From NCBI GenBank assembly GCA_964432925.1, contig CAYSPM010000010.1, forward strand, positions 1 through 33,561: a stretch of DNA of 33,561 nt, read 5' to 3'. The DNA is from CAYNTC01 sp964432925 (GTDB taxonomy: Bacteria > Planctomycetota > Phycisphaerae > Sedimentisphaerales > Anaerobacaceae). The position numbers and the translations under genes were made by a program. Positions 1 to 7,351 of the stretch are shown here, in pieces (position 1 is the first letter of the stretch; every line of letters starts with the position of its first letter). The notes below the pieces were generated by a model that saw only the letters and a list, made by a program, of their open reading frames with translations, was not told the DNA's origin and made no database searches.

Positions 1-311
1 ATGTGAACCGCAAGACGACTACAAGCAATCAAACACACATGTTCCTCCTAACCAATCCTCAGACCAAGTCCTCCGCTTCTTCAAAAGCTATCCTATTACT
101 CCTTAAATCTGTCAATTTTACAGTTCAGCTCGCTACCAACTAAAGACGATGGCGTACTGCGCCTACCACTCTGAACGGCATACTCTGAGTCTTGCTCAAG
201 CCGTCCAGCGAATCTGGCAGAAAGTCCAGGAGGAAACCTCAGAGAGAATTAATGGCCCGATAATATCTACTAAAATGCCCATGTATCGACTTTTCCGCAA
301 GTCATCAATAT
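1..311. other. left-edge stretch without a recognisable gene
   Basis: No reading frame here resembles a known protein. A 62-codon plus-strand frame at 149-337 has no recognisable motif and runs into the 3' end of the neighbouring minus-strand gene, so I do not call it. On the minus strand there is a clean AGGAGG at 44-49 followed five bases later by a GTG (36-38) that stays open to the window edge. That is only twelve codons and cannot be judged. Confidence 0.4.
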
Positions 312-623
312 TTATGTCATCGATTCTGAGGGTGTGATTGCTGCCCTACTTTTATTGCGAAAATGGCGAAACACAAAGAGTATAAGCTCGCATCGGTCTT
401 GCACGCCAAATCGGGAAAAAAGTCGGCTAAGATGTGTCCGGACAGTTGCCACAGATATTTTCATATCCATTGCAATCTGCCGGTCTGATTGGCCTTGAAG
501 AAGGTGCCTAACTATCTCCGCTTGTCTTCGAGGCAGTGACAGATCGTTAACAAGTTCGAACCATTCCTCCTCGGAGAATATTTCCATCTGTGCAAACAGA
601 CTTGTTTTGTCCATCCCTGACAT
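312..623 (-). CDS. small LuxR-type helix-turn-helix protein
   Basis: A 103-residue protein that is little more than a LuxR/GerE-type DNA-binding domain. The helix-turn-helix covers roughly residues 28-85, with the typical run LSLPRRQAEIVRHLLQG, then SDRQIAMDMKIS, then VATVRTHLSRLFSRF. No receiver or sensor domain is present, so it may act as a stand-alone DNA-binding protein or with a partner. Similar very short LuxR-type proteins are, to my knowledge, common in planctomycetes, which agrees with the dockerin remnant elsewhere in the window. The ATG at 623 has GGAG about a dozen bases upstream. An in-frame ATG at 614 is an alternative. The target is unknown. The gene is separated from sppA by about 480 bases and is not part of the acetyl-CoA pathway operon. 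Confidence 0.65.
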   Translation of the reverse strand: MSGMDKTSLFAQMEIFSEEEWFELVNDLSLPRRQAEIVRHLLQGQSDRQIAMDMKISVATVRTHLSRLFSRFGVQDRCELILFVFRHFRNKSRAAITPSESMT

Positions 624-1104
624 CTAACCCACGCTCCGATTTCAGGCCACTTTTCAAAGCTGAAACGCACATCAGACGGCTCAACACCGCCGCAGTTTTC
701 TAACTCATTAACAGGCAAAAGACGTAGTTATTAACTGCAAGACTGTGATATTATCAGTGTGAAATACTTTGGGGAGAAAATAAAGATATTTGCTCATCCA
801 TAAGCAACTCCTCCGTAACAACCGTCTTTGCCGACTATTGTGTTCTCGTAGTCAAGCTAATTCCGGCTCACTACCACTACCTAATTTAGCACAAATAATA
901 CTGCTTGTGCGCCGAATCCGCACTCCTCCATACGTGATACAACACTAATCTCAAGAAATACGTTTGTCAAGCTTTTTCACATAAACTTGGTGGTTTTTTT
1001 ATGCAGGTGCGCTCTTACAGGCAAGTAGTTCTCGCTAAACTAAAATGAAGAATCCTACGTCAATATCCTATGGTTCCTTAAGGCGCTTGCCTTATCGCAC
1101 TTGG
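624..1104. other. intergenic region with no gene seen
   Basis: This stretch lies between the small LuxR-type gene and sppA, both on the minus strand. A minus-strand frame (512-718) overlaps the LuxR-type gene out of phase and shows no family resemblance. A short stem, TAAGGC/GCCTTA with a four-base loop (1079-1094), lies just past the sppA stop. It has no T-tract on the minus strand, so I do not call it a terminator. I see no tRNA or other structured RNA. Confidence 0.4.
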
Positions 1105-2163
1105 CTAGTATGCCTTCCACAGATAGAGAATCTGCGGTGTACTCAGTTCGTGCAAAACTGCTTTGCCAAGTACTAACGAATTCGGCCTGCGGTAGCTTAA
1201 GAAGGTAGCCAGAGAAAAAACTTCATGATATTCTACTACTTGCGCCTTTTTAATACCCGCAAGTGACTTTACCAGTTCAATCGCTTCATCCAGATAGCCA
1301 ACCTGGTCAATCAGCCCCACATCAAGCGCATCTTGAGCAAAGAAAATACTGCCGTCGGCAAGTGGTCTTACCTCATCGGGCGTAAGCGATTCCTTTCTCC
1401 CCTCAGCAACGACCTGCACAAACCTTTCATAAGCAGGCGTCAGAAGTCTTTCTTGGAGATATTGTAGCTCATTTGGCTCAGGGACCCTGAAGGAACTCGG
1501 CCAATCCTTTTTATCACCTTCCTTCAAGATCACTGCCTTAATACCAAGCTTATCTTCGAGTAGTTCCTTCAGAACCAAATGGCCCATTATCACGCCAATC
1601 GAACCCGTAATTGTCATCGGCTCTGCTACGATCTTCTCGCAAGCAACCGATGTATAATAGCCACCGGAGGCAGCCATATTCTGCATGAATGCAATAGTAG
1701 GTATGCCTTGTTCTTCTCTGTATTTCAGGATTTCCTGGTAGATATGGTCGCTACCAGCAATCGTTCCGCCCGGCGAATTCACACGAACGATCATTCCCTT
1801 TACATGCTCATCCTGCCGTGCCGCCTTTAACTGCCGGTAAACACTTTCAGCCTGTTCGACATTGATAAGGCCCTCGATATTTATCACTACAATCTTATTA
1901 GATCGCGGCCCTTCTCGTACGACCTCCTCAGTAAAAGCACGTTTAGGTCGTGCCGCAAATACCGTTAGCAAGCCAATTAAAATCAGAAAAAGCGCGGCAT
2001 TTGCTAAAACCGACAGTGCCAAAACAACCCCCCAGAAAATCTTCCAGCCGATTCCTTTTCGTGTAGTATCTGTCGCGCGATTATGCCTATCAAGCCCTGG
2101 TACGGCTTCCGACGATTGCGATTCAACTGGCCCTGACAAATTATTGTTTTGCTCGAAATCCAT
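1105..2163 (-). CDS. sppA: signal peptide peptidase SppA-type (S49 family) serine protease
   Basis: A 352-residue membrane-anchored S49 peptidase that would digest cleaved signal peptides or membrane proteins. A polar N-terminus is followed by one membrane segment (about residues 42-71) and the S49 domain. The VRVNSPGG signature lies near 127-134. The likely nucleophile is Ser166 in MAASGGYY, and the general base is Lys219 in EGDKKDWPS. The 53-residue spacing is close to the Ser/Lys spacing of the Bacillus enzyme. TGSIGVIMG is also present. The start is ATG at 2163, not the in-frame ATG at 2190: AAAGGGG lies just upstream of 2163, and a near-consensus promoter (2193-2221) places the transcript start downstream of 2190. 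It is transcribed divergently from the acyltransferase gene. It has no visible link to the acetyl-CoA pathway. Confidence 0.9.
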   Translation of the reverse strand: MDFEQNNNLSGPVESQSSEAVPGLDRHNRATDTTRKGIGWKIFWGVVLALSVLANAALFLILIGLLTVFAARPKRAFTEEVVREGPRSNKIVVINIEGLINVEQAESVYRQLKAARQDEHVKGMIVRVNSPGGTIAGSDHIYQEILKYREEQGIPTIAFMQNMAASGGYYTSVACEKIVAEPMTITGSIGVIMGHLVLKELLEDKLGIKAVILKEGDKKDWPSSFRVPEPNELQYLQERLLTPAYERFVQVVAEGRKESLTPDEVRPLADGSIFFAQDALDVGLIDQVGYLDEAIELVKSLAGIKKAQVVEYHEVFSLATFLSYRRPNSLVLGKAVLHELSTPQILYLWKAY

Positions 2164-2192
2164 GGCAGCCCCTTTCAAAAAATAACGCAAAC

Positions 2193-2221
2193 ATTATAAG
2201 ATACCTTATTTACATCGTCAA
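2193..2221 (-). promoter_or_regulatory. sigma-70-type promoter of sppA
   Basis: Read on the minus strand, TTGACG (2216-2221) is separated by exactly 17 bases from TATAAT (2193-2198). That is one mismatch from the full consensus at optimal spacing. The predicted transcript start near 2186 gives a leader of about 24 bases that contains the AAAGGGG ribosome binding site of the ATG at 2163. This is the best promoter in the window. Confidence 0.8.
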
Positions 2222-2411
2222 TAAAGACATTCGCGCTTTCATCCCACCCCTTACAGGTTAAAGGAGTTCAATTTCTCTTTTGACGCATCAGTCCCAACGC
2301 GAAAAAAGATTCTCTATTAGAAGGTAATAAATGCTCTAACCCTGTGCGGTTCTTTGAAGAAACAGCGTTACAGAAAACAAGTCATAGATAAACAACCACT
2401 TCTGCTAATGC

Positions 2412-2439
2412 TTGACAATAAGGACGTCAAGCCTAAAAT
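2412..2439 (+). promoter_or_regulatory. sigma-70-type promoter of the acyltransferase gene
   Basis: TTGACA (2412-2417), a 16-base spacer, then TAAAAT (2434-2439). The expected transcript start is about 2446, only a couple of bases before the ATG at 2448, so the message may be leaderless. A TTG start at 2412 would lie inside the -35 box and is therefore unlikely. Confidence 0.6.
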
Positions 2440-2447
2440 CTCAAACT

Positions 2448-3443
2448 ATGGGTGACTCACCGTCGCAGAAAATGAAAAAGAAAAGAAAAAAACACAGTCT
2501 CATAGCAGATTACCTGCTTTACGTCGTAGTGCGAATCCTCGCAATTTTCGTCTATTTATTCGACGTTGAGACAAATCTTAAAGCCGCTTGTTTTCTCGGA
2601 AGGTTGTTGTGGAGATTTTATCACCGTGGGCGCAAACGTGCGTTGGATAACCTCCATGCAAGTTTTCCCGAAAAAAGCGAACAATGGATTCGGCAAACCG
2701 GTCGGAGAAGCTTCGAACACATCGCGATGTTAGGTATAGATGTTTTGTTCACACCAAGAATAGTTAAGAAACACAACTGGCGGGAGTACTCGCGATACAG
2801 AAATGTTGAAAGAGCCAAATGGCTCATGCAGGAAAAAAAGGGCCTGCTCATGGTTACCGGCCACTACAGCAACTTTGAGATCATAGGCTACTTAATGGGA
2901 TTATTTGGCTTTGATATCTACGCTATCGCCCGACCCCTCGACAATAGGTTTATCAACAAGTATTTATACAGAGTACGCCGACGTGCCGGACAAAAAATAA
3001 TAGACAAAAAAGGCGCGGTTGAATTGATGGAAACAATCAGCTCAAGCGGTGCAACGCTTTGTTTTATCGCCGATCAGGATGCAGGCCAAAAAGGCCTTTT
3101 CGTTGACTTCTTTGGCCGAAAAGCAAGCACTTATAAAAGTATCGGCCTATTAGCGATCACTAACAACATTCCCATTGTAGTCGGATACAGCAGGAGAATT
3201 GACAACCGTTTTTATTTTGAGATCGGTACTACACGCATTATCTTGCCTCAAGAATGGGCTGACAAGGACGACCCGCTTAGGTGGGTAACAACCGAGTACA
3301 CCAAAGCTATCGAAGAATTCGTAAGGCAGGACCCGAGCCAGTATTGGTGGGTACACCGACGGTGGAAGCATCGGCCAAGAGAAAGGAAAAAGCACATCGC
3401 TCATGAAGCTTCATCCGCCACCACATCTCAAATGTCACTTTAG
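2448..3443 (+). CDS. LpxL/HtrB-type lysophospholipid (lipid A) acyltransferase
   Basis: A 331-residue inner-membrane acyltransferase of the LpxL/HtrB family, which transfers an acyl chain from acyl-carrier protein to a lipid A precursor or a related lysolipid. A lysine-rich N-terminus precedes a hydrophobic segment (about residues 18-35). The catalytic H-x4-E motif is in GHYSNFEI. Further family blocks are AIARPLDN, a run of basic residues before the KKGAVELM block, and CFIADQDAGQKGLFVDFFG. The tail is basic. I place the start at the ATG at 2448. The TTG at 2412 coincides with a promoter -35 box. No Shine-Dalgarno sequence is visible, which fits a leaderless message. The gene suggests a Gram-negative outer membrane, but the exact substrate cannot be read from sequence. 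Confidence 0.85.
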   Translation: MGDSPSQKMKKKRKKHSLIADYLLYVVVRILAIFVYLFDVETNLKAACFLGRLLWRFYHRGRKRALDNLHASFPEKSEQWIRQTGRRSFEHIAMLGIDVLFTPRIVKKHNWREYSRYRNVERAKWLMQEKKGLLMVTGHYSNFEIIGYLMGLFGFDIYAIARPLDNRFINKYLYRVRRRAGQKIIDKKGAVELMETISSSGATLCFIADQDAGQKGLFVDFFGRKASTYKSIGLLAITNNIPIVVGYSRRIDNRFYFEIGTTRIILPQEWADKDDPLRWVTTEYTKAIEEFVRQDPSQYWWVHRRWKHRPRERKKHIAHEASSATTSQMSL

Positions 3444-3581
3444 AATCACACCTACACAGTTCATCACAACTTTTAGAAGGTATCCCTTCAACGTTTCCAC
3501 CGAAGCAAGCAAGTAATACCAATTGTGATTAAATTTGCGGCTTTCATTCATTTCTACCGAAGCCAAGCAGCGAACAAAAAA

Positions 3582-3761
3582 TGTCATTTCGACCGAAGTG
3601 AGCACCGCGAACGGAGCGGAGAAATCTGGTTTAGATGTAGGGTGGGGCAAGCCCCACCGTTATTTTATCGGTGGGCTGACTCATGCTACGTAGCTACTTC
3701 GCAGAGTAGTAAGCCCACCCTATATGGCTAAGGAACGCCTTACGGTGCGTTCGAAATGACA
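3582..3761. repeat. 180-bp MITE-like element with 11-bp terminal inverted repeats
   Basis: The element begins TGTCATTTCGA (3582-3592) and ends TCGAAATGACA (3751-3761), a perfect 11-bp inverted pair. Inside are an outer inverted repeat, TAGGGTGGG (3638-3646) with CCCACCCTA (3714-3722), and a tight hairpin, GGTGGGG/CCCCACC (3641-3658). The GACCGAAGTGAGC...GCGGAGAAATCT stretch at the left belongs to a type of short dispersed repeat that I recall from many environmental genomes. There is no transposase frame and no clear target duplication. It lies downstream of the acyltransferase gene and may serve as its transcript end, although no classical T-tract terminator is seen. Confidence 0.7.
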
Positions 3762-3800
3762 AGAATAAGCGCATTAACTATTCACAATCAGTATAAGTAA

Positions 3801-3914
3801 TATTTTGGCGAGCCGGTATGCAGAACCATTGTCGCAGGAAATACTAACATTAACTGCAAGGTAGATTTTACAGACTTTGCCATTATAGCCTTTCACTGGC
3901 TACACGAAAAATAG
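3801..3914 (+). pseudogene. 3' remnant of a dockerin-like protein gene
   Basis: From 3801 to the TAG at 3912-3914 one frame encodes 37 residues. They include YFGEPV, then TIVAGNTNINC, then KVDFTDFAIIAFHWL. This matches the C-terminal calcium-binding repeat common in planctomycete dockerin-like proteins (AGDINGDCKVDFxDFAxxAxHW type). Two expected acidic ligands read as Asn. The frame is closed upstream by TAA at 3798-3800, and no N-terminal part is present. The 180-bp repeat element ends 37 bases upstream of the TAA. I read this as the decayed tail of a larger gene, possibly disrupted by that element. No start codon or ribosome binding site is present, so expression is unlikely. Confidence 0.6.
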
Positions 3915-4014
3915 TCTGTAAAAGCCACCTCTATACTAATGCGTAATATGACGATGGATTAAGAATAACCAAAAAACTGGTCAGCTAAAACTTTACCAAT
4001 TCCTTTTTTTCCGA

Positions 4015-4043
4015 AGGACACATAAAACTAATCTACGTATAAT
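4015..4043 (+). promoter_or_regulatory. putative promoter of the EamA transporter gene
   Basis: AGGACA (4015-4020, four of six matches to the -35 consensus), 17 bases, then a perfect TATAAT (4038-4043). The GTG start codon at 4052 lies nine bases after the -10 box, so the transcript would begin at or next to the start codon. This is a second case in the window that looks leaderless. Confidence 0.55.
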
Positions 4044-4051
4044 ATTACCTT

Positions 4052-4939
4052 GTGACAACAGACACCTTAAAACACAAACAGGCTTACCTCTATGCGTCCA
4101 TCGCAGTTTTATTGTGGGCTACAATTGCCACGGCTTTTAAAATCTCCCTGCGATACTCTGACCTGTTGCCCCTGTTGTTTTTTGCTTCTATCACATCAAC
4201 AGGCATCTTCCTTATATTTCTGCTGGTCTTCAAAAAGATAACACTACTCAGAACTCTATCAAAACAGGATTATTTGCGCTCGGCCATTCTGGGTTTTACC
4301 AATCCATTCCTCTATTACATCGTCCTGCTCAAAGCCTACTCTATACTGCCTGCTCAAGAAGCTATGACAATAAACTGGACATGGCCGATAACCCTCGTGC
4401 TGTTATCAATACTCTTGCTAAAACAGAAAATCCATTTGCAAAGTATCCTGGCCATAACTATTAGCTTCGTTGGTGTTTTCATCATAGCAACCCGAGGGGA
4501 CATCCTGAGCTTTAGATTTACTAATCCAAAAGGTGTGTTCTTAGCACTGGGCAGTACTTTAATCTGGTCTGTCTGGTGGGTCTACAACATCAAAGATAAA
4601 TGTGACGAGAATGTCCGATTGTTTCTAAACTTTGCGTTTGGTTCGTTCTTCATGCTGCTTGTGATGCTACTATTCACAGGAATACAAATCCCAAGTCGCA
4701 ACACAATTTTGTCAGCTATTTACATTGGCCTATTCGAGATGGGCTTCACTTTCCTGATCTGGCTGAAAGCACTGAAATCAGCCATATCGACAGCCCACGT
4801 AGCAAACCTAATTCACTTAGTACCCTTCCTCTCTTTGATTGTGATCCATTTCGCTCTCGGCGAAGCGATTTATCCATCAACAATACTCGGTCTTGTACTC
4901 ATTCTCACTGGCATAGCCCTACAAAAACTCTGGGGCTAA
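4052..4939 (+). CDS. EamA/DMT-family transporter
   Basis: A 295-residue integral membrane protein of the drug/metabolite transporter superfamily. About ten hydrophobic helices are arranged as two EamA repeats. The first repeat carries the conserved AILGFTNPFLYYIVLLKAYS block and the PLLVVL-like stretch WPITLVLLSILLLKQK. The second starts around residue 160 with LALGSTLIWSVWWVYN and ends with LGLVLILTGIAL. Members export or import small metabolites, often amino acids. The substrate cannot be told from sequence. The GTG start is the only plausible start before the first helix. It sits nine bases downstream of a TATAAT box with no Shine-Dalgarno sequence. It converges with the hydrogenase protease gene, with only 33 bases between the two stops. 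Confidence 0.8.
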   Translation: MTTDTLKHKQAYLYASIAVLLWATIATAFKISLRYSDLLPLLFFASITSTGIFLIFLLVFKKITLLRTLSKQDYLRSAILGFTNPFLYYIVLLKAYSILPAQEAMTINWTWPITLVLLSILLLKQKIHLQSILAITISFVGVFIIATRGDILSFRFTNPKGVFLALGSTLIWSVWWVYNIKDKCDENVRLFLNFAFGSFFMLLVMLLFTGIQIPSRNTILSAIYIGLFEMGFTFLIWLKALKSAISTAHVANLIHLVPFLSLIVIHFALGEAIYPSTILGLVLILTGIALQKLWG

Positions 4940-4972
4940 CTACCCACTGGCCACAATAAGCTAAACTGTATA

Positions 4973-5461
4973 TTAGTGCAAAACAGTTCCTCCCTGTATT
5001 TCGTCCAGAATGTATTCGACTATCTGGTCTAAGTGCACCGTTACTTCTTCCGTGCAGTGCTCGGAAAACACCCGCAGCTCCTTGACCTCGATACCGTAAA
5101 TACGAACGTCACATGGAATGCGATAGCCCCATTGCCTTCCAAGGTGAAATGCCGTTGCAAAATTTACATCGTGCGGACTGCTTGGCCGAACGGTCGAAGC
5201 AAAGTCATCAAGGTTTAACCGATGCACCGTCCCCGGCGGTGAACAACCGAGCTGGATGGCATCAATCACTACAAGCCTGTCATAGCTCGCTAAGTGTGGA
5301 ACAATATCCATTGTGGCAGCAGAGGATTTTATAAAATCATAATGTACACTCTGCCCAGCAGATAATGAACCTAAGCGCTTCTTCAAACGATCAGCTACTA
5401 CATGAGCCACGCCATCGTCTGACAGAATTGGATTACCAAGAGCAAGTATCAGTGTCTTCAT
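4973..5461 (-). CDS. [NiFe] hydrogenase maturation protease (HyaD/HybD/FrcD family)
   Basis: A 162-residue endopeptidase that removes the C-terminal extension of a [NiFe] hydrogenase large subunit after nickel insertion. The family N-terminus LALGNPILSDDGVA carries the conserved GN and the Asp-Asp pair (Asp15-Asp16), VVIDAIQLG supplies Asp67, and His97 lies in SPHDVNFATA. These Asp/His residues match the nickel-sensing positions known in HybD. It lies eight bases downstream of mvhA, whose product has a removable tail, and an AGGG ribosome binding site falls in the gap. The obvious target is therefore MvhA. This is the last gene of the long minus-strand cluster. I see no clear terminator between it and the convergent transporter gene. 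Confidence 0.88.
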   Translation of the reverse strand: MKTLILALGNPILSDDGVAHVVADRLKKRLGSLSAGQSVHYDFIKSSAATMDIVPHLASYDRLVVIDAIQLGCSPPGTVHRLNLDDFASTVRPSSPHDVNFATAFHLGRQWGYRIPCDVRIYGIEVKELRVFSEHCTEEVTVHLDQIVEYILDEIQGGTVLH

Positions 5462-5469
5462 GCTATGCC

Positions 5470-6978
5470 CTACGGCCGCTTAATAGTCCTAACAAGCTGT
5501 TTCTTATGATCAAATATCTGCACTTCCATTGGCATTTGGCCCGGCAAAGCGTGGGTCGAGCACGAAAAACACGGGTCATACGCACGGAAACACATCTCTA
5601 ACATATTTAATATACCGTTGCTGACCTCCGCTTTGTGAATTACCGCCTTAGCCACCTTTTTCATCGATAGATTCATTGCCGGGTAATTGATGCTGGAAGC
5701 GACCAGGAGATTAAGCTTTTTGACCAGACCATCATCATCGCACTCATAGTGATGTATTAGCGTGCCACGAGGTGCGGCTATAATACCGATACCAACTGTC
5801 GGCTTTTCAGTTGGAATGTTGCGTACTGCTTTTGAAGTAATATCAGGATCATCAATCAACTCCTTGAGCCTTTCCGTTGCGTACATTACCTCAATAGCCC
5901 TTGCCCAGTGAAATGCAAGTGTAAAGTGTGCTGGTTTTCCGCCTAGCACACTGAAGAAACGCTCGGTAGCCTCCTGAGCAAGGGGCGTCGGAATTCTGTC
6001 CGCCACATTCAGTCTGCCCAATGGAGCCACCCGGACAATACCGCTATCGAAGCCATCCTTAAAACCATGCCATCCCACTTTGCGAAGGTACGGCATCTTC
6101 AGGTAACTCCATGGCACCACATGCTCAGCCATGTGCTCAAGATAGTTCTCAGGCCCGTATCGCCCGAATTCTTTGCCCGATGGATCGATAATCCGAATCT
6201 CGCCGTCATAGAAATTCAACTCGTTATTCTCATCGACCATCCCCATGTAATATGTCTCGTGGTAAAACAGGTCTTTGCTCAGCACAACATCAACCAACCG
6301 TTTGTTTTTAAGGATGAAATCATCCACAACCTGCAATGTGAACTTGCCGAACTCAACAAGCTCATCTGCCATTTTTGCGATCTTATCTCTGTTCTCCTCT
6401 GAAAGCGGCTGTGAGACACCGCCGGGCAAACCAAAAATCGGGTGGGTGGCCTTGCCCCCAATTATTTCCTGAATTTGTGCGCTATACGCCCGGTTAACCA
6501 GGACCTTTTTACCTATTTCAGGGCCGACAACATTTATCACGCCCACAATATTTCTTTCTTCCGGCTCGGCTGCCCATCCGCATATCAGGTCCGGCCCAAC
6601 AGACATCGCATATATATGGGCAATATGACTGTGCAGCATGTGGGCACAATAACCCAGCTCTCGCAACTTTTTTGCTGTCGGTGTTGGCTCAATACCGTAT
6701 GCCATGTCAAGGGCCTTAACCGCTGCCAGATGATGGGGCCACGGACAGACACCGCAAAGCCGGGTTGTGATACGTGGAATTTCTTCTATTGGCCGACCCT
6801 TACAGAACTCCTCAAACCCGCGCAGCTCAACCACTTGAAAATACGTGTCTTCAACTTCACCCTGGTCATCCAAAAAGACGTTGATCTGTGCATGGCCCTC
6901 AAGTCTGGTGGCAGGAGCTATTCGGATTACCTTTTCCTTGACCTTGTATTTTTCATCATCAAGTTTCGGATAACTCAT
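5470..6978 (-). CDS. mvhA: MvhA-type [NiFe] hydrogenase large subunit (group 3c-like)
   Basis: The 502-residue catalytic subunit of a methyl-viologen-reducing (F420-non-reducing) type soluble hydrogenase. It holds the Ni-Fe site that splits H2. N-terminal ligands are Cys75 and Cys78 in RLCGVCPWPH. RLEGH, the conserved glutamate block, is near residue 27. The C-terminal ligands are Cys470 and Cys473 in DPCFSCSTH, followed by a 26-residue extension (477-502) that the neighbouring protease should cleave. The start is supported by GAGGTAAGG upstream. MvhD and MvhG lie just upstream in the same direction, but a 240-bp repeat element separates mvhG from mvhA. The context with a giant HdrA suggests that H2 supplies electrons to flavin-based bifurcation in the cytoplasm. 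Group assignment is by motif and context only. Confidence 0.93.
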   Translation of the reverse strand: MSYPKLDDEKYKVKEKVIRIAPATRLEGHAQINVFLDDQGEVEDTYFQVVELRGFEEFCKGRPIEEIPRITTRLCGVCPWPHHLAAVKALDMAYGIEPTPTAKKLRELGYCAHMLHSHIAHIYAMSVGPDLICGWAAEPEERNIVGVINVVGPEIGKKVLVNRAYSAQIQEIIGGKATHPIFGLPGGVSQPLSEENRDKIAKMADELVEFGKFTLQVVDDFILKNKRLVDVVLSKDLFYHETYYMGMVDENNELNFYDGEIRIIDPSGKEFGRYGPENYLEHMAEHVVPWSYLKMPYLRKVGWHGFKDGFDSGIVRVAPLGRLNVADRIPTPLAQEATERFFSVLGGKPAHFTLAFHWARAIEVMYATERLKELIDDPDITSKAVRNIPTEKPTVGIGIIAAPRGTLIHHYECDDDGLVKKLNLLVASSINYPAMNLSMKKVAKAVIHKAEVSNGILNMLEMCFRAYDPCFSCSTHALPGQMPMEVQIFDHKKQLVRTIKRP

Positions 6979-7018
6979 AAAAACCTTACCTCAGTTACTC
7001 AAACTGTCCGATTCTTTG

Positions 7019-7258
7019 TGTCATTCCCGCACAGGAGTCTGTTGCTAAAGTGGAGATTGCTTCGTCGTTTCACTCCTCGCAATGACAAACACTGCGTTTT
7101 AATGTCATTGCGAGGCCTATGAAATAGGCCGTGGCAATCTCAAACACTCCACAATAATGTTTGGCAACAAGCCCGCAGGCGGGAATCCATTAAAGTTATC
7201 AGCAAATTGGATTCCCGTTCCCCGGTCGTAGCCGAGGACAAGTTTCACGGGAATGACA
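7019..7258. repeat. nested 240-bp GTCATT repeat element between mvhG and mvhA
   Basis: The outer ends are TGTCATTCCCG (7019-7029) and CGGGAATGACA (7248-7258), a perfect 11-bp inverted pair. Nested inside are two opposed copies of a different family: GAGATTGC...GCAATGACA (7053-7087) and TGTCATTGCGAGG...GGCAATCTC (7103-7141). The second copy carries the hairpin GGCCTAT-GAA-ATAGGCC (7114-7130). Further in, GGGAATCCA (7181-7189) pairs with TGGATTCCC (7208-7216). No protein is encoded. The intergenic space here is over 370 bases in an otherwise tightly packed operon, so the element was probably inserted into it. Confidence 0.75.
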
Positions 7259-7275
7259 AAGTGCAATATGTTGTT

Positions 7276-7323
7276 GTCAAATGAGTATTTACGTTGTTTT
7301 CAATTAAAATTCGGTCAGTCTGA
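7276..7323 (+). repeat. dispersed repeat, copy 1 (about 49 bp; copy 2 at the right edge)
   Basis: Compared with the reverse complement of the last 49 bases of the window (33513-33561), this stretch differs by three substitutions and one single-base indel. Shared blocks include GTATTTACGTTG, TTTTCAATTAAAATT and GGTCAGTCTGA. Similarity fades after 7323. It starts 17 bases from the nested GTCATT element and lies in the gap downstream of mvhG. Confidence 0.75.
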
Positions 7324-7351
7324 TTTAGGTATTTCGTCCTGCTTGTTTTTA

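Noticed and set aside
1..49. Possible minus-strand gene starting at GTG 36-38 after AGGAGG
   Set aside because: Only twelve codons are visible before the window edge, with no recognisable sequence.
512..718. 68-residue minus-strand frame overlapping the LuxR-type gene
   Set aside because: It overlaps the recognisable helix-turn-helix gene in another frame and shows no family motif.
1079..1094. Stem TAAGGC/GCCTTA downstream of sppA as a terminator
   Set aside because: The stem is only six base pairs and has no T-tract on the minus strand.
3866..3923. 11-bp perfect inverted repeat TTTTACAGACT/AGTCTGTAAAA
   Set aside because: In a window this long, an 11-bp pair with a loop of this size is expected about once in every two windows by chance. 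It spans the dockerin remnant and lacks terminator features.
6442..7122. 226-residue plus-strand frame across mvhA and its upstream repeat
   Set aside because: It is antisense to a clear hydrogenase gene and has no protein-like motif.
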